Assembly (NCBI GenBank): GCA_041655275.1 | Contig: JBBAFU010000007.1 | Span: 62,001 to 126,000, forward strand | Length of the DNA: 64,000 bases | DNA from: JAJYRX01 sp041655275 | GTDB lineage: Bacteria > Pseudomonadota > Gammaproteobacteria > Burkholderiales > Burkholderiaceae_B | Reading direction: 5' to 3' | Shown here: in pieces, positions 42,268 to 50,221 of the stretch | Layout of the letters: every line of letters starts with the position of its first letter | Position numbering within the stretch: the stretch's first letter is position 1 | Notes under the pieces: model-generated | What the model saw: the letters and a program-made list of their open reading frames with translations, nothing else | Databases searched by the model: none | Told to the model about the DNA's origin: nothing | Position numbers and translations under genes: made by a program

Positions 42268-44136
42268 TTACTCGGGTTTCCAGATCTGGCCGATGGAGAT
42301 GACCTTGAGCTTGCGCTGGCGGCCGTACCAGAGGTTGGCCAGGGCGCGCACGCCCACGACCGAGGAGAACATGGACGTCAATATGCCGATGGTGTGTACC
42401 ACGGCAAAGCCGCGCACCGGCCCGGTGCCGAAGGCCAGCAGGGCCAGGCCCACGATTAGGCTGGTGAGGTTGGAGTCCATGATGGTGGCCCAGGCGCGGT
42501 CGAAGCCCAGGAAGATGGCCTGCTGCGGGGGTTGCCCCGCGCGCAGTTCTTCACGTATTCGCTCGTTGATGAGCACGTTGGCGTCGATGGCCATGCCCAG
42601 TGTGAGCGCCAGCGCGGCAATGCCGGGCAGGGTGAGCGTGGCCTGCAGCATGGACAGGATGGCGATCAGCAGCACCACGTTGAAGATCAGGCCCAGCGTC
42701 GAGAACACGCCGAACAGGTGGTAGTACAGCATGATGAAGCTGGCCATCACGATGAAGCCGTAGAGCGTGGAATTGAAGCCCTTCCTGATGTTGTCGGCAC
42801 CCAGGCTGGGGCCGATGGTGCGCTCTTCGATGATGTTCATGGGCGCCGCCAGGGCGCCGGCACGCAGCAGCAGAGCAATATCGGCCGCTTCCTGCGCATT
42901 CATGCTGCCGGTGATCTGTACCTGGCCGCCGGGAATTTCGGTGCGGATGACGGGCGCCGTGACCACTTCTCCCTTGTTGTTCTCGAACAGGAGTATGGCC
43001 ATGCGCTTGTTGATGTTGTTGCGCGTGACATCGCGGAAGATGCGCGCGCCCTTGGAATCCAGCGTCAGGTTGACCGAAGGCTGCTGGGTCTGCTGGTCGC
43101 GCCCGGGCTGGGCATCCTGCAGGTTTTCACCCGTGAGGATGACCTGGCGGCGCAGCAGCAGGGGATGGCCGTCGCGATCGCTATAGCGCTCCAGCCCGAA
43201 AGGCACCGTGCCTTCGCGCAGCGCAGTCTGTGCGGCGGGCGAATCATCCACCATGCGGATTTCCAGCGTGGCCGTGCGCCCCAGGATTTCCTTGGCCTTG
43301 GCCACGTCCTGCACGCCCGGCAGCTGCACGATGATGCGGTCCGAACCCTGCTGCTGGATCACGGGCTCGGCCACGCCCAGCTCGTTGATGCGGTTGTGCA
43401 GGGTGGTGATGTTCTGCGTCAGGGCATGGCTCTGTACCTGGGTGATGGCGGCGTCGGTGAGCCGGCCGGTGAGCAGCCAGTCGGCGCCGCTTTGCCCGCT
43501 GGTGGTGAACTGCATGTCGGGCATGGCGCGGCGCAGCTCACTGGCGCCCTTGTCGCGCTCGGCCTCGTTGGCAAAGCTGACGATGATGGAAAGCTCGCTG
43601 CGCTCCACGCCGGTGGTGCGCAGCTTGGCTTCACGCAGCACGTTGCGCGCGTCGCTCGCCAGCGTGTCATAACGCCCCGTGAGCGCACCGTGCATATCCA
43701 CCTGCAGCAGGAAGTGCACGCCGCCGCGCAGGTCCAGCCCCAGGTGCATGGGCCCGGCGCCGATGGCCGACAGCCAGTTGGGCGAGGCCGGCATCAGGTT
43801 GAGCGCGACGGTGTAGTCGGGGTTCTCGGGATCGGGGTTCAGCGCCTGTTCGATGACATCCTTGGCGGTGAGCTGGGTGTCGGTGGACCCGAAGCGCACG
43901 CGCACGGTGCCCACCGGGCCGTTCTGCTCGAAAGTGCCGCCCGTACTCTGGATGCCCGCCTGCTGCAGCAGGCCCTCGACCCGGTCGAGCATGGCGGGTT
44001 CTATCTTGACCGTGGACTTGGCGCCCGCCACCTGCACGGCGGGAGACTCGCCGAAGAAATTGGGCAGGGTGTACAGCACGCCGATGAGGGCGGCCGCCAA
44101 GACGATGAGATATTTCCAGAGGGGGTAGCGATTCAT
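42268..44136 (-). CDS. secD: protein translocase subunit SecD
   Basis: A 622-residue partner of SecF. There is one N-terminal helix (KYLIVLAAALIGVLYTLPNF) and a large periplasmic head with LGLDLRGGVHFLLQVDM and the P1 base region. Five C-terminal helices follow, containing ALTLGMAIDANVLINERIRE and the conserved Asp of the proton path (MAIDANV). It starts 3 nt after the yajC stop. The yajC-secD-secF order is standard. Confidence 0.96.
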   Translation of the reverse strand: MNRYPLWKYLIVLAAALIGVLYTLPNFFGESPAVQVAGAKSTVKIEPAMLDRVEGLLQQAGIQSTGGTFEQNGPVGTVRVRFGSTDTQLTAKDVIEQALNPDPENPDYTVALNLMPASPNWLSAIGAGPMHLGLDLRGGVHFLLQVDMHGALTGRYDTLASDARNVLREAKLRTTGVERSELSIIVSFANEAERDKGASELRRAMPDMQFTTSGQSGADWLLTGRLTDAAITQVQSHALTQNITTLHNRINELGVAEPVIQQQGSDRIIVQLPGVQDVAKAKEILGRTATLEIRMVDDSPAAQTALREGTVPFGLERYSDRDGHPLLLRRQVILTGENLQDAQPGRDQQTQQPSVNLTLDSKGARIFRDVTRNNINKRMAILLFENNKGEVVTAPVIRTEIPGGQVQITGSMNAQEAADIALLLRAGALAAPMNIIEERTIGPSLGADNIRKGFNSTLYGFIVMASFIMLYYHLFGVFSTLGLIFNVVLLIAILSMLQATLTLPGIAALALTLGMAIDANVLINERIREELRAGQPPQQAIFLGFDRAWATIMDSNLTSLIVGLALLAFGTGPVRGFAVVHTIGILTSMFSSVVGVRALANLWYGRQRKLKVISIGQIWKPE

Positions 44137-44139
44137 GAT

Positions 44140-44493
44140 TTACAGGGCTTTGAGCGTGCCTTTGGGCAGCACCGAGGTCACGGAGTTGCGTTGCAGTATG
44201 GTCTCGACGGGCTTGTCGCCCATTTCACCGATCTGCACGGTGATGTACTGGTCACCGACCTTGGTGACCTTGCCCAGCATGCCGCCGGCGGTGATGACTT
44301 CATCGCCCTTGGCGAGCGCCGCCACCAGGTTGCGATGTTCCTTCTGGCGTTTCATCTGGGGGCGGATCATCAGAAAATATAACACCACGAACATCAGGAT
44401 GATGGGCAGCATGCCCATCAGCGGATTGGCTTCGGCGCCGGCCTGGGCCGGAATGAGGGTCAGGCTGTCGGTCAGGGTATTGATCAGGGACAT
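44140..44493 (-). CDS. yajC: preprotein translocase subunit YajC
   Basis: A 117-residue single-helix inner-membrane protein that joins the SecDF complex. Its helix is LPIILMFVVLYFLMIRPQMK, followed by the conserved cytoplasmic part KRQKEHRNLVAALAKGDEVI and TAGGMLGKVTKV. Its position between tgt and secD is conserved in proteobacteria. Confidence 0.95.
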   Translation of the reverse strand: MSLINTLTDSLTLIPAQAGAEANPLMGMLPIILMFVVLYFLMIRPQMKRQKEHRNLVAALAKGDEVITAGGMLGKVTKVGDQYITVQIGEMGDKPVETILQRNSVTSVLPKGTLKAL

Positions 44494-44544
44494 CTAGGGT
44501 CTCCAGCAGGTTGGGCTCAACCGGTTATTGTAGCGATTTCCTGC

Positions 44545-45696
44545 CTATGCGATGCCGACGGCGCGCTGCTGGTGGAAGTGTTCGCGCCATTGGCGGAAAC
44601 GGCCTTCGGCAATCGCCTCGCGCATGGACTGCATGAGCGTCAGGTAATAGTGCAGGTTGTGGATGGTATTCAGGCGTGCGCCGGTGATCTCCTGTGTGCG
44701 CTGCAGGTGGTGCAGATAGGCGCGTGAAAAGTGCCGGCAGGTGTGGCAGCGGCAGTCCTCGTCCAGCGGGCGCGTGTCGTCGCGATAGCGCGCATTGCGT
44801 ATCTTGATGTCGCCGTGGCGCGTGAACAGCCAGCCGTTGCGGGCGTTGCGCGTGGGCATCACGCAGTCGAACATGTCCACGCCTTGCGCCACACCGGCCA
44901 CCAGGTCTTCGGGCGTGCCCACGCCCATCAGGTAGCGCGGCGCGTGTGTGGGCATGCGCGGCGTGATGTGCGCCAGTATGCGCAGCATGTCTTCCTTGGG
45001 CTCGCCCACCGACAGGCCGCCGATGGCATAGCCGGGAAAGCCGATATCGGTGAGCCCGGCCAGCGATTCGTCACGCAGGGCTTCAAACATGCCGCCCTGG
45101 ACGATGCCGAACAGGGCGTTGGGGTTGGCGGCCGCGTCAAAGGCCTGGCGCGAGCGCCGCGCCCAGCGCAGCGACATGCGCATGGACTGCGCGGCCTCGT
45201 CGACCGTCGCGATGCGATCGCCCACCTGATACGGCGTGCATTCGTCCAGCACCATGGCAATGTCGGAATTCAGCGCCGTCTGTATGCGCATGGACTCCTC
45301 GGGTGACAGGAAAAGCCGCCGCCCGTCGATGGGCGAGGCAAAGTGCACGCCTTCCTCGGTGATGCGGCGCAGGCCCTGCAGGCTGAAGATCTGGAAGCCG
45401 CCGGAGTCCGTGAGTATGGGCTTGTGCCACTGCATGAAGCCGTGCAGGCCGCCGTGGCTGCCGATGATGTCCGTGCCCGGGCGCAGCCAGAGGTGGAAAG
45501 TGTTGCCCAGCACGATCTGTGCACCCAGGCCTTCGAGCTCGGCGGGCAGCATGGCTTTCACGGTCCCGTAGGTGCCCACCGGCATGAAGACGGGCGTATG
45601 CACCACGCCGTGGTTGAGCGTCAGGCGGGCGTGGCGTGCGGCGCCGTCGGTGGCCAGCACGCTGAATTCCAGGCCGCTCATTTTCGGGCCGCTCAT
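44545..45696 (-). CDS. tgt: queuine tRNA-ribosyltransferase
   Basis: Exchanges guanine-34 of GUN-anticodon tRNAs for the queuosine precursor preQ1. The 383-residue enzyme shows the nucleophile region (DSGGFQIFSLQ), the substrate loops GIVQGGMFEALRDESLAGLT and GGLSVGEPKEDMLRILAHIT, and the zinc site DCRCHTCRHFSRAYLHHL. The ATG at 45696 overlaps the queA stop by 4 nt; a second Met five codons on is possible. queA, tgt and the secretion genes form one transcriptional block. Confidence 0.96.
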   Translation of the reverse strand: MSGPKMSGLEFSVLATDGAARHARLTLNHGVVHTPVFMPVGTYGTVKAMLPAELEGLGAQIVLGNTFHLWLRPGTDIIGSHGGLHGFMQWHKPILTDSGGFQIFSLQGLRRITEEGVHFASPIDGRRLFLSPEESMRIQTALNSDIAMVLDECTPYQVGDRIATVDEAAQSMRMSLRWARRSRQAFDAAANPNALFGIVQGGMFEALRDESLAGLTDIGFPGYAIGGLSVGEPKEDMLRILAHITPRMPTHAPRYLMGVGTPEDLVAGVAQGVDMFDCVMPTRNARNGWLFTRHGDIKIRNARYRDDTRPLDEDCRCHTCRHFSRAYLHHLQRTQEITGARLNTIHNLHYYLTLMQSMREAIAEGRFRQWREHFHQQRAVGIA

Positions 45697-46778
45697 GCTT
45701 TGGGGCTCTCGATGAACATGGCATCACCATAGCTGAAGAAGCGATAGCGCGACTGTACCGCATGGGCATAGGCGCGCCGTATGGGGTCCATGCCGGCCAG
45801 GGCTGACACCATCATCAGCAGCGTGGACTGGGGCAGGTGGAAGTTGGTGAGCAGGGCGTCCACCCAGCGGAAGCGGTAGCCGGGCACGATGAACAGGCGT
45901 GTGTCGCCGTGCAGGCCGCCGCAGCCCGCTGCGTCTTTATCCACCTCGAGCCGGGCGGCGGCCGATTCCAGCGCGCGTGCCGAGGTCGTGCCGATGGCGA
46001 TGATGCGCCCGCCGCGAGCCCGGGTGGCCGCAATGCGCGCCAGGGTTTCTGCACTCAGGTGATAGCGCTCGGCGTGCATGATGTGTTCCTCCAGCCGTTC
46101 TGTGCGTACGGGCTGGAAAGTGCCGGCACCCACGTGCAGCGTCAGGAAGGCCCGGCCTATGCCCTGGTCGTCCAGGCGGTCCAGCATGGCCTGGTCGAAA
46201 TGCAGGCCGGCGGTGGGCGCCGCCACGGCGCCTTCCGCACGGGCGTACACGGTCTGGTAGCGCTTGTCGTCCTCGGGGCCGGCCGCGTGGGTGATGTAAG
46301 GGGGCAGGGGCGTGGCGCCGTGGCGTGCCAGGGTCTGGGCCACCGGCGCGTTGAACGCCAGCAGGAACAGGGCGTCCTCGCGACCGATCACGGTGGCCTG
46401 CACCTGTTCTTCGGCCAGCAGCAGGGTGGTGCCGGGGCGCGGCGCCTTGCTCGCACGCACATGGGCCCAGGCCCGGTGGCCCGCCCGGCCTTCATGGTCC
46501 CCGGCGTCCGCAACGATGCGTTCGACCAGCACTTCCACTTTGCCGCCACTGGCCTTGTGCCCCGTCAGTCTGGCCTTGATGACCCGGGTGTCATTGAAGA
46601 CAAGGAGGTCGTCCGGGCGCAGCAGTGCCGGGAAGTCGGTAAACTGGCGATCGTGCAGGGCGCCGGCGGCGTCCAGGTGCAGCAGGCGGCCGGCCGTGCG
46701 ATCGGCGGCCGGCGTCTGGGCGATCAGTTCGGGCGGCAGGAAGTAGTCGAAATGCGACAGCGCGAGTTCAGGATTCAA
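45693..46778 (-). CDS. queA: S-adenosylmethionine:tRNA ribosyltransferase-isomerase QueA
   Basis: Converts preQ1 in tRNA to epoxyqueuosine using the ribosyl part of SAM. The 361-residue frame has the family start SHFDYFLPPELIAQTPA, VFNDTRVIKARL, PTAGLHFDQAMLDRLDDQGI and the C-terminal TNFHLPQSTLLMMVSALAG. No ATG or GTG is available before the conserved N-terminus. The only usual initiation codon is a TTG at 46778, without a recognisable Shine-Dalgarno and within a short tandem repeat. The start is therefore uncertain by a few codons. Confidence 0.92.
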   Translation of the reverse strand: MNPELALSHFDYFLPPELIAQTPAADRTAGRLLHLDAAGALHDRQFTDFPALLRPDDLLVFNDTRVIKARLTGHKASGGKVEVLVERIVADAGDHEGRAGHRAWAHVRASKAPRPGTTLLLAEEQVQATVIGREDALFLLAFNAPVAQTLARHGATPLPPYITHAAGPEDDKRYQTVYARAEGAVAAPTAGLHFDQAMLDRLDDQGIGRAFLTLHVGAGTFQPVRTERLEEHIMHAERYHLSAETLARIAATRARGGRIIAIGTTSARALESAAARLEVDKDAAGCGGLHGDTRLFIVPGYRFRWVDALLTNFHLPQSTLLMMVSALAGMDPIRRAYAHAVQSRYRFFSYGDAMFIESPKA

Positions 46779-46796
46779 GATTCGGGATTCAAGATT
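46771..46796. repeat. short tandem repeat spanning the queA start
   Basis: GGATTCAAGATT occurs at 46771-46782 and again at 46785-46796, a 14-bp period with a CG spacer. It lies in the short (56-nt) divergent space between queA and dacB and covers the proposed TTG start. Confidence 0.7.
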
Positions 46797-46834
46797 ATGG
46801 GTTCACAGCAGGCAAAGGGTGCAGGGCGGAAATC

Positions 46835-48328
46835 ATGAGAGGGCACACTATTTTAGCCGCAGCAGTCCGCCGGGTCAGGCGGCTTTGCCGCAGTGGTCTG
46901 GCAGGGCTCGCCGGCCTGGCTCTCGGCCTGGGCCTTGGTTTTGCCTTGCCGGCGTCGCCCGCCGCCGCCCAGGCCTTGCCCGCCGACTTGCAGGCCGCCT
47001 GGAAGAAGACCGGGCTGCCGCTGTCGGCGCTGTCGCTGCAGGTCCGCGAGGTGGGGGGCCGCAATCTGCTGTCCGTGGATGCCGGCAGCGCGCGCAACCC
47101 GGCTTCGGTCATGAAGATGGTGACGACCTGGGCCGGCCTGCTGGGCCTGGGCCCGGAATATCGCTGGCGTACCGGGCTGCTGCTCGACAAGGGCGTGCAG
47201 GTGGACGGGCAGGGCAGCCTGGCCGGCCCGCTCTATATCCGTGCTTCGGGTGATCCCCAGCTGTCGGTGCAGGACCTGTGGTCGCTGCTGCGTGAACTGC
47301 GGCTGCGCGGCATCAAGAACTTGTCGGAAGTGGTCATAGACCGCTCCATCTTCGGCGCCGTGACCATCGATACCGGCGCTTTCGATGGCGAAGCCGACCG
47401 GCCCTACAATGCCAGCCCCGACGCCCTCATGGTGGGACTGGGCGCACTGCGCCTGTTCTTCTATCCGGATACGGAAGGCCGCAAGTGGGTGGCGGTGCCC
47501 GATCCGGCCATCCCGGGCCTGCAGCTCGAAGGCGGGCTTGCCTGGGGCACGGGTGCCTGTCCCGGACCGCCGCGCCCGCGCACCCGCATTGATGTCCGCG
47601 ACGGCCAGGCGCGCATTGCGCTGGAAGGCGAGGTGGCGGCCGGCTGTGATGCCTTCAGCGCCTGGCGTGTGGCGCTGGACCAGCCGGCGTATTTTGCCCA
47701 GGTCTTCCGCCTGCTGTGGCGCGAACTGGGCGGCACGCTGGCGCGCGATATCCGCGACGGTACTGTACCGGCGGATGCCCGGCTCGTCGCCTGGCATGAT
47801 TCCCCGCCGCTGGCCGATCTGATCCGCAAGGTGAACAAGCTGAGCAACAATGTCATGGCGCGCAATCTGCTGCTCAGTCTGGGCGCGGCGGTGAAGGGCC
47901 CGGGGGCAACGCCGGCGTCCGGTGCGCAGGCGGCACTGGAGCTGCTGGCCGCCGAGCAGGTGGATGTGCGCGGCTGGTTCATCGACAACGGTGCCGGTCT
48001 GTCGCGCTCGGCGCGGCTCACGGCCGGCGGCCTGGCCGACATGCTCGACAAGGCCTGGCACTCTCCCCTCATGCCGGAATTCGTGTCTTCGCTCGCCATC
48101 TCGGGCGTGGATGGCACCATGCGGCGCCGTCTGGGCAAGAGCGCGGCGCGCGGCATGGCGCATCTGAAGACGGGCACCCTGCGCGATGCCCGCGCCCTGG
48201 CCGGCTATGTGCAGGGCCGGGACGGAAAGCGCTATATTCTCGTGAGCCTGGTCAATCACGATCAGGCGATTGCCGCCAGAGTCTTCGAGGATGCCCTCGT
48301 TGCCTGGCTGGTGGCCCGCCAGGACTGA
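46835..48328 (+). CDS. dacB: D-alanyl-D-alanine carboxypeptidase/endopeptidase (PBP4, DacB)
   Basis: Periplasmic S13-family low-molecular-weight penicillin-binding protein that trims or opens peptidoglycan cross-links. Of 497 residues, the signal peptide ends near AAAQA (45). Catalytic motifs are all present: SxxK in NPASVMKMV (Ser91, Lys94), SxN in KLSNNVMARNLL (~336) and KTG in AHLKTGTL (~445). An insertion domain separates the first two, as usual for PBP4. upp follows after 2 nt. Confidence 0.94.
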   Translation: MRGHTILAAAVRRVRRLCRSGLAGLAGLALGLGLGFALPASPAAAQALPADLQAAWKKTGLPLSALSLQVREVGGRNLLSVDAGSARNPASVMKMVTTWAGLLGLGPEYRWRTGLLLDKGVQVDGQGSLAGPLYIRASGDPQLSVQDLWSLLRELRLRGIKNLSEVVIDRSIFGAVTIDTGAFDGEADRPYNASPDALMVGLGALRLFFYPDTEGRKWVAVPDPAIPGLQLEGGLAWGTGACPGPPRPRTRIDVRDGQARIALEGEVAAGCDAFSAWRVALDQPAYFAQVFRLLWRELGGTLARDIRDGTVPADARLVAWHDSPPLADLIRKVNKLSNNVMARNLLLSLGAAVKGPGATPASGAQAALELLAAEQVDVRGWFIDNGAGLSRSARLTAGGLADMLDKAWHSPLMPEFVSSLAISGVDGTMRRRLGKSAARGMAHLKTGTLRDARALAGYVQGRDGKRYILVSLVNHDQAIAARVFEDALVAWLVARQD

Positions 48329-48330
48329 CC

Positions 48331-48969
48331 ATGCCCGTTCATGAAATTCGCCATCCCCTGATCCGTCACAAGCTCGGCCTGATGCGCCGCGCGGATCTGA
48401 GCACCAAGAACTTCCGCGAAATGTCCCAGGAGATTGCCGCGCTGCTCACCTACGAGGCATCACGCGATCTGCCGCTGGAGCCCGAGCGGGTGGAAGGCTG
48501 GTGCGGGCCCGTGGACGTGGAGAAGATTGCCGGCAAGAAGATCACCGTCGTGCCCATACTGCGGGCGGGTATCGGCATGCTGGACGGTGTGCTCAGCCTG
48601 ATTCCCGGTGCCAAGGTCAGCGTGGTGGGCATACGGCGCGACGAGGCCACCCTGCAGGCGCAGACCTATGTCGAGCGTCTGGTGGGCCAGCTCGACCAGC
48701 GTCTGGCCCTCATCATCGACCCCATGCTGGCCACGGGCGGTTCCATGGTCGCCACCATCGACCTGCTCAAGCAGGCCGGCTGCCGCCACATCCGTGCGCT
48801 GGTGCTGGTGGCGGCACCCGAAGGCATCCGCGTGGTGGAAGCGGCGCATCCCGACGTCGATATCTATGCCGCCTCCGTCGACAGCCATCTGGATGCGAAT
48901 GCCTATATCGTGCCGGGTCTGGGCGATGCGGGCGATCGTATCTTCGGTACGCGCCAGACCGAAGGCTGA
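48331..48969 (+). CDS. upp: uracil phosphoribosyltransferase
   Basis: Salvage enzyme that makes UMP from uracil and PRPP. The 212-residue protein has the type-I PRT core: the substrate loop PILRAGIGMLDGVLSLIP, the PRPP site LALIIDPMLATGGSMVATID and the C-terminal uracil-binding YIVPGLGDAGDRIFGT. It begins 2 nt after dacB, so the two are probably co-transcribed. Confidence 0.97.
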   Translation: MPVHEIRHPLIRHKLGLMRRADLSTKNFREMSQEIAALLTYEASRDLPLEPERVEGWCGPVDVEKIAGKKITVVPILRAGIGMLDGVLSLIPGAKVSVVGIRRDEATLQAQTYVERLVGQLDQRLALIIDPMLATGGSMVATIDLLKQAGCRHIRALVLVAAPEGIRVVEAAHPDVDIYAASVDSHLDANAYIVPGLGDAGDRIFGTRQTEG

Positions 48970-49090
48970 GCAGCGCAGCCGGGTGGCAGTGTCCGTCTTG
49001 CAATGACGGGGGCTTTGCCATATTCTGGTTGCAAGTAGGGGTATTCGGAAACGAATGCCTGTTCATCGTGATACAGAACCGGAGCCTGTC

Positions 49091-49408
49091 ATGGCCAAAG
49101 CGAAAAATCTCAAGTCTGCTGAAGAGAAATTCATTACATCGGTGCGCGAAAGCCTGGATGATGCCGAGTCCCTGCTGCGTGAGGCAGCCGAAGCCACCGG
49201 CGAGAAAGCCGAGGAGCTGCGCGAGCGCGCCATGCGTTCGCTGAACCGCACGCGCGATCACATCAGCGACGCCCAGGATGCGCTCGTGGAGCAGGGCTGT
49301 CGCGCCGCCCGCGCCACGGATGACTATGTGCACGACAATCCCTGGCAGGCCATGGCGGCCGCCGGTCTTGCCGGTCTGGTGCTCGGCCTGCTGATCACGC
49401 GCCGCTAG
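49091..49408 (+). CDS. DUF883/ElaB-YqjD family protein
   Basis: A 105-residue protein with a long amphipathic helix (FITSVRESLDDAESLLREAA, EKAEELRERAMRSLNRTRDH). It ends in a C-terminal membrane anchor preceded by the family signature DDYVHDNPWQAMAAAGLAGL. YqjD-type proteins attach ribosomes to the inner membrane in stationary phase in E. coli; whether that holds here is unknown. ATG 49091 gives the normal family length; an upstream ATG at 49055 would add 12 residues. Two small membrane-associated genes follow, as in the E. coli yqjD-yqjE-yqjK group. Confidence 0.88.
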   Translation: MAKAKNLKSAEEKFITSVRESLDDAESLLREAAEATGEKAEELRERAMRSLNRTRDHISDAQDALVEQGCRAARATDDYVHDNPWQAMAAAGLAGLVLGLLITRR

Positions 49409-49427
49409 GCGCCGGTCGATACACCGC

Positions 49428-49829
49428 ATGGGTTTGCGCCAATCCCTGACGCGCACGTCGGCACTGCTGCTGTCCATCGCGCAGACGCGCCTGAAGCTGT
49501 TCTCGCTCGAGTTCGAGGAGCAGAAAGGCCAGGCGCTGGTCACGCTGGTGCTGGCGGCGGCGGCGCTGGTATGCACGATTCTCGCACTGCTGGTGGTATC
49601 GCTGGCGCTGGTCCTGGTTTTCTGGCCCACCGAACACCGCACGCTTGCCCTCATCCTGCTGGCCCTGGCGTATGTGATGCTCGCGGGTGGCCTGCTGTGG
49701 TTGCTGCGCCGCCGTCTGGCGGGCGCGCCCCCGGCTTTTGCCGCCAGCCTGCAGGCCCTGAAGGAAGATGAGGCGCTGCTGCGGCGGCTGGCCGCCGGGG
49801 ACGGGGCTGATGATGAGGCCATGCCATGA
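49428..49829 (+). CDS. YqjE-like membrane protein (phage holin superfamily III)
   Basis: A 133-residue protein with an N-terminal amphipathic part (QTRLKLFSLEFEEQKGQALV) and two adjacent membrane helices (LVLAAAALVCTILALLVVSL, LALILLALAYVMLAGGLLWL). This layout and its place after a DUF883 gene match YqjE. It ends in an ATGA overlap with the next gene. The function is unknown; the 'holin' family label reflects topology, not lysis. Confidence 0.82.
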   Translation: MGLRQSLTRTSALLLSIAQTRLKLFSLEFEEQKGQALVTLVLAAAALVCTILALLVVSLALVLVFWPTEHRTLALILLALAYVMLAGGLLWLLRRRLAGAPPAFAASLQALKEDEALLRRLAAGDGADDEAMP

Positions 49830-50221
49830 AGCGCGCCCGTTCGCGGCGCGAGCGCCGCATGCAGATCGAGCTCGTACGCCTGCAGGCCAGGGTCGAGCGC
49901 AAGGCGCTGGCGCTGGAGGTGCAGGCCTTGCAGCGCGCCGTCACTCCGGCGGCGCTGGGCCGTTCGTTGCTGTCCAGCACGCCCGTGCGTTCGCTGTCGC
50001 ACGGCATGCTCATGGGCCTGTCGCGCTGGTCGGGCCTGCGGCGGCGCTACCCCCTGCTGCTGGCCGCAGCATCGTCGCTGCTGCCCCTGCCCGGCGTGCG
50101 CGGCCGGCGTGGCATCGTGGCACGCCTGGGTCTGGCCGTGCTGGCGGGCCTGCTGGTGTCGCGCCGCCTGAAGCGCCGCGGTCGCGCTGAACTTGCTGAA
50201 GCGGACGACAGCCTCTTATAG
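49826..50221 (+). CDS. YqjK-like small basic protein
   Basis: A 131-residue, very Arg-rich protein (KRARSRRERRMQIELVRLQA). It has a helical N-terminal half and hydrophobic segments further on (YPLLLAAASSLLPLPGV, GIVARLGLAVLAGLLVS). It follows yqjE with a 4-nt overlap, as yqjK does. The assignment rests mainly on position and composition. The last 6 bp overlap the convergent ubiD gene. Confidence 0.65.
   Translation: MKRARSRRERRMQIELVRLQARVERKALALEVQALQRAVTPAALGRSLLSSTPVRSLSHGMLMGLSRWSGLRRRYPLLLAAASSLLPLPGVRGRRGIVARLGLAVLAGLLVSRRLKRRGRAELAEADDSLL

Noticed and set aside
48997..49022. CCGTC-N7-GACGG followed by GGGCTTT after upp as a terminator
   Set aside because: The stem is only 5 bp and there is no proper T-run directly after it.
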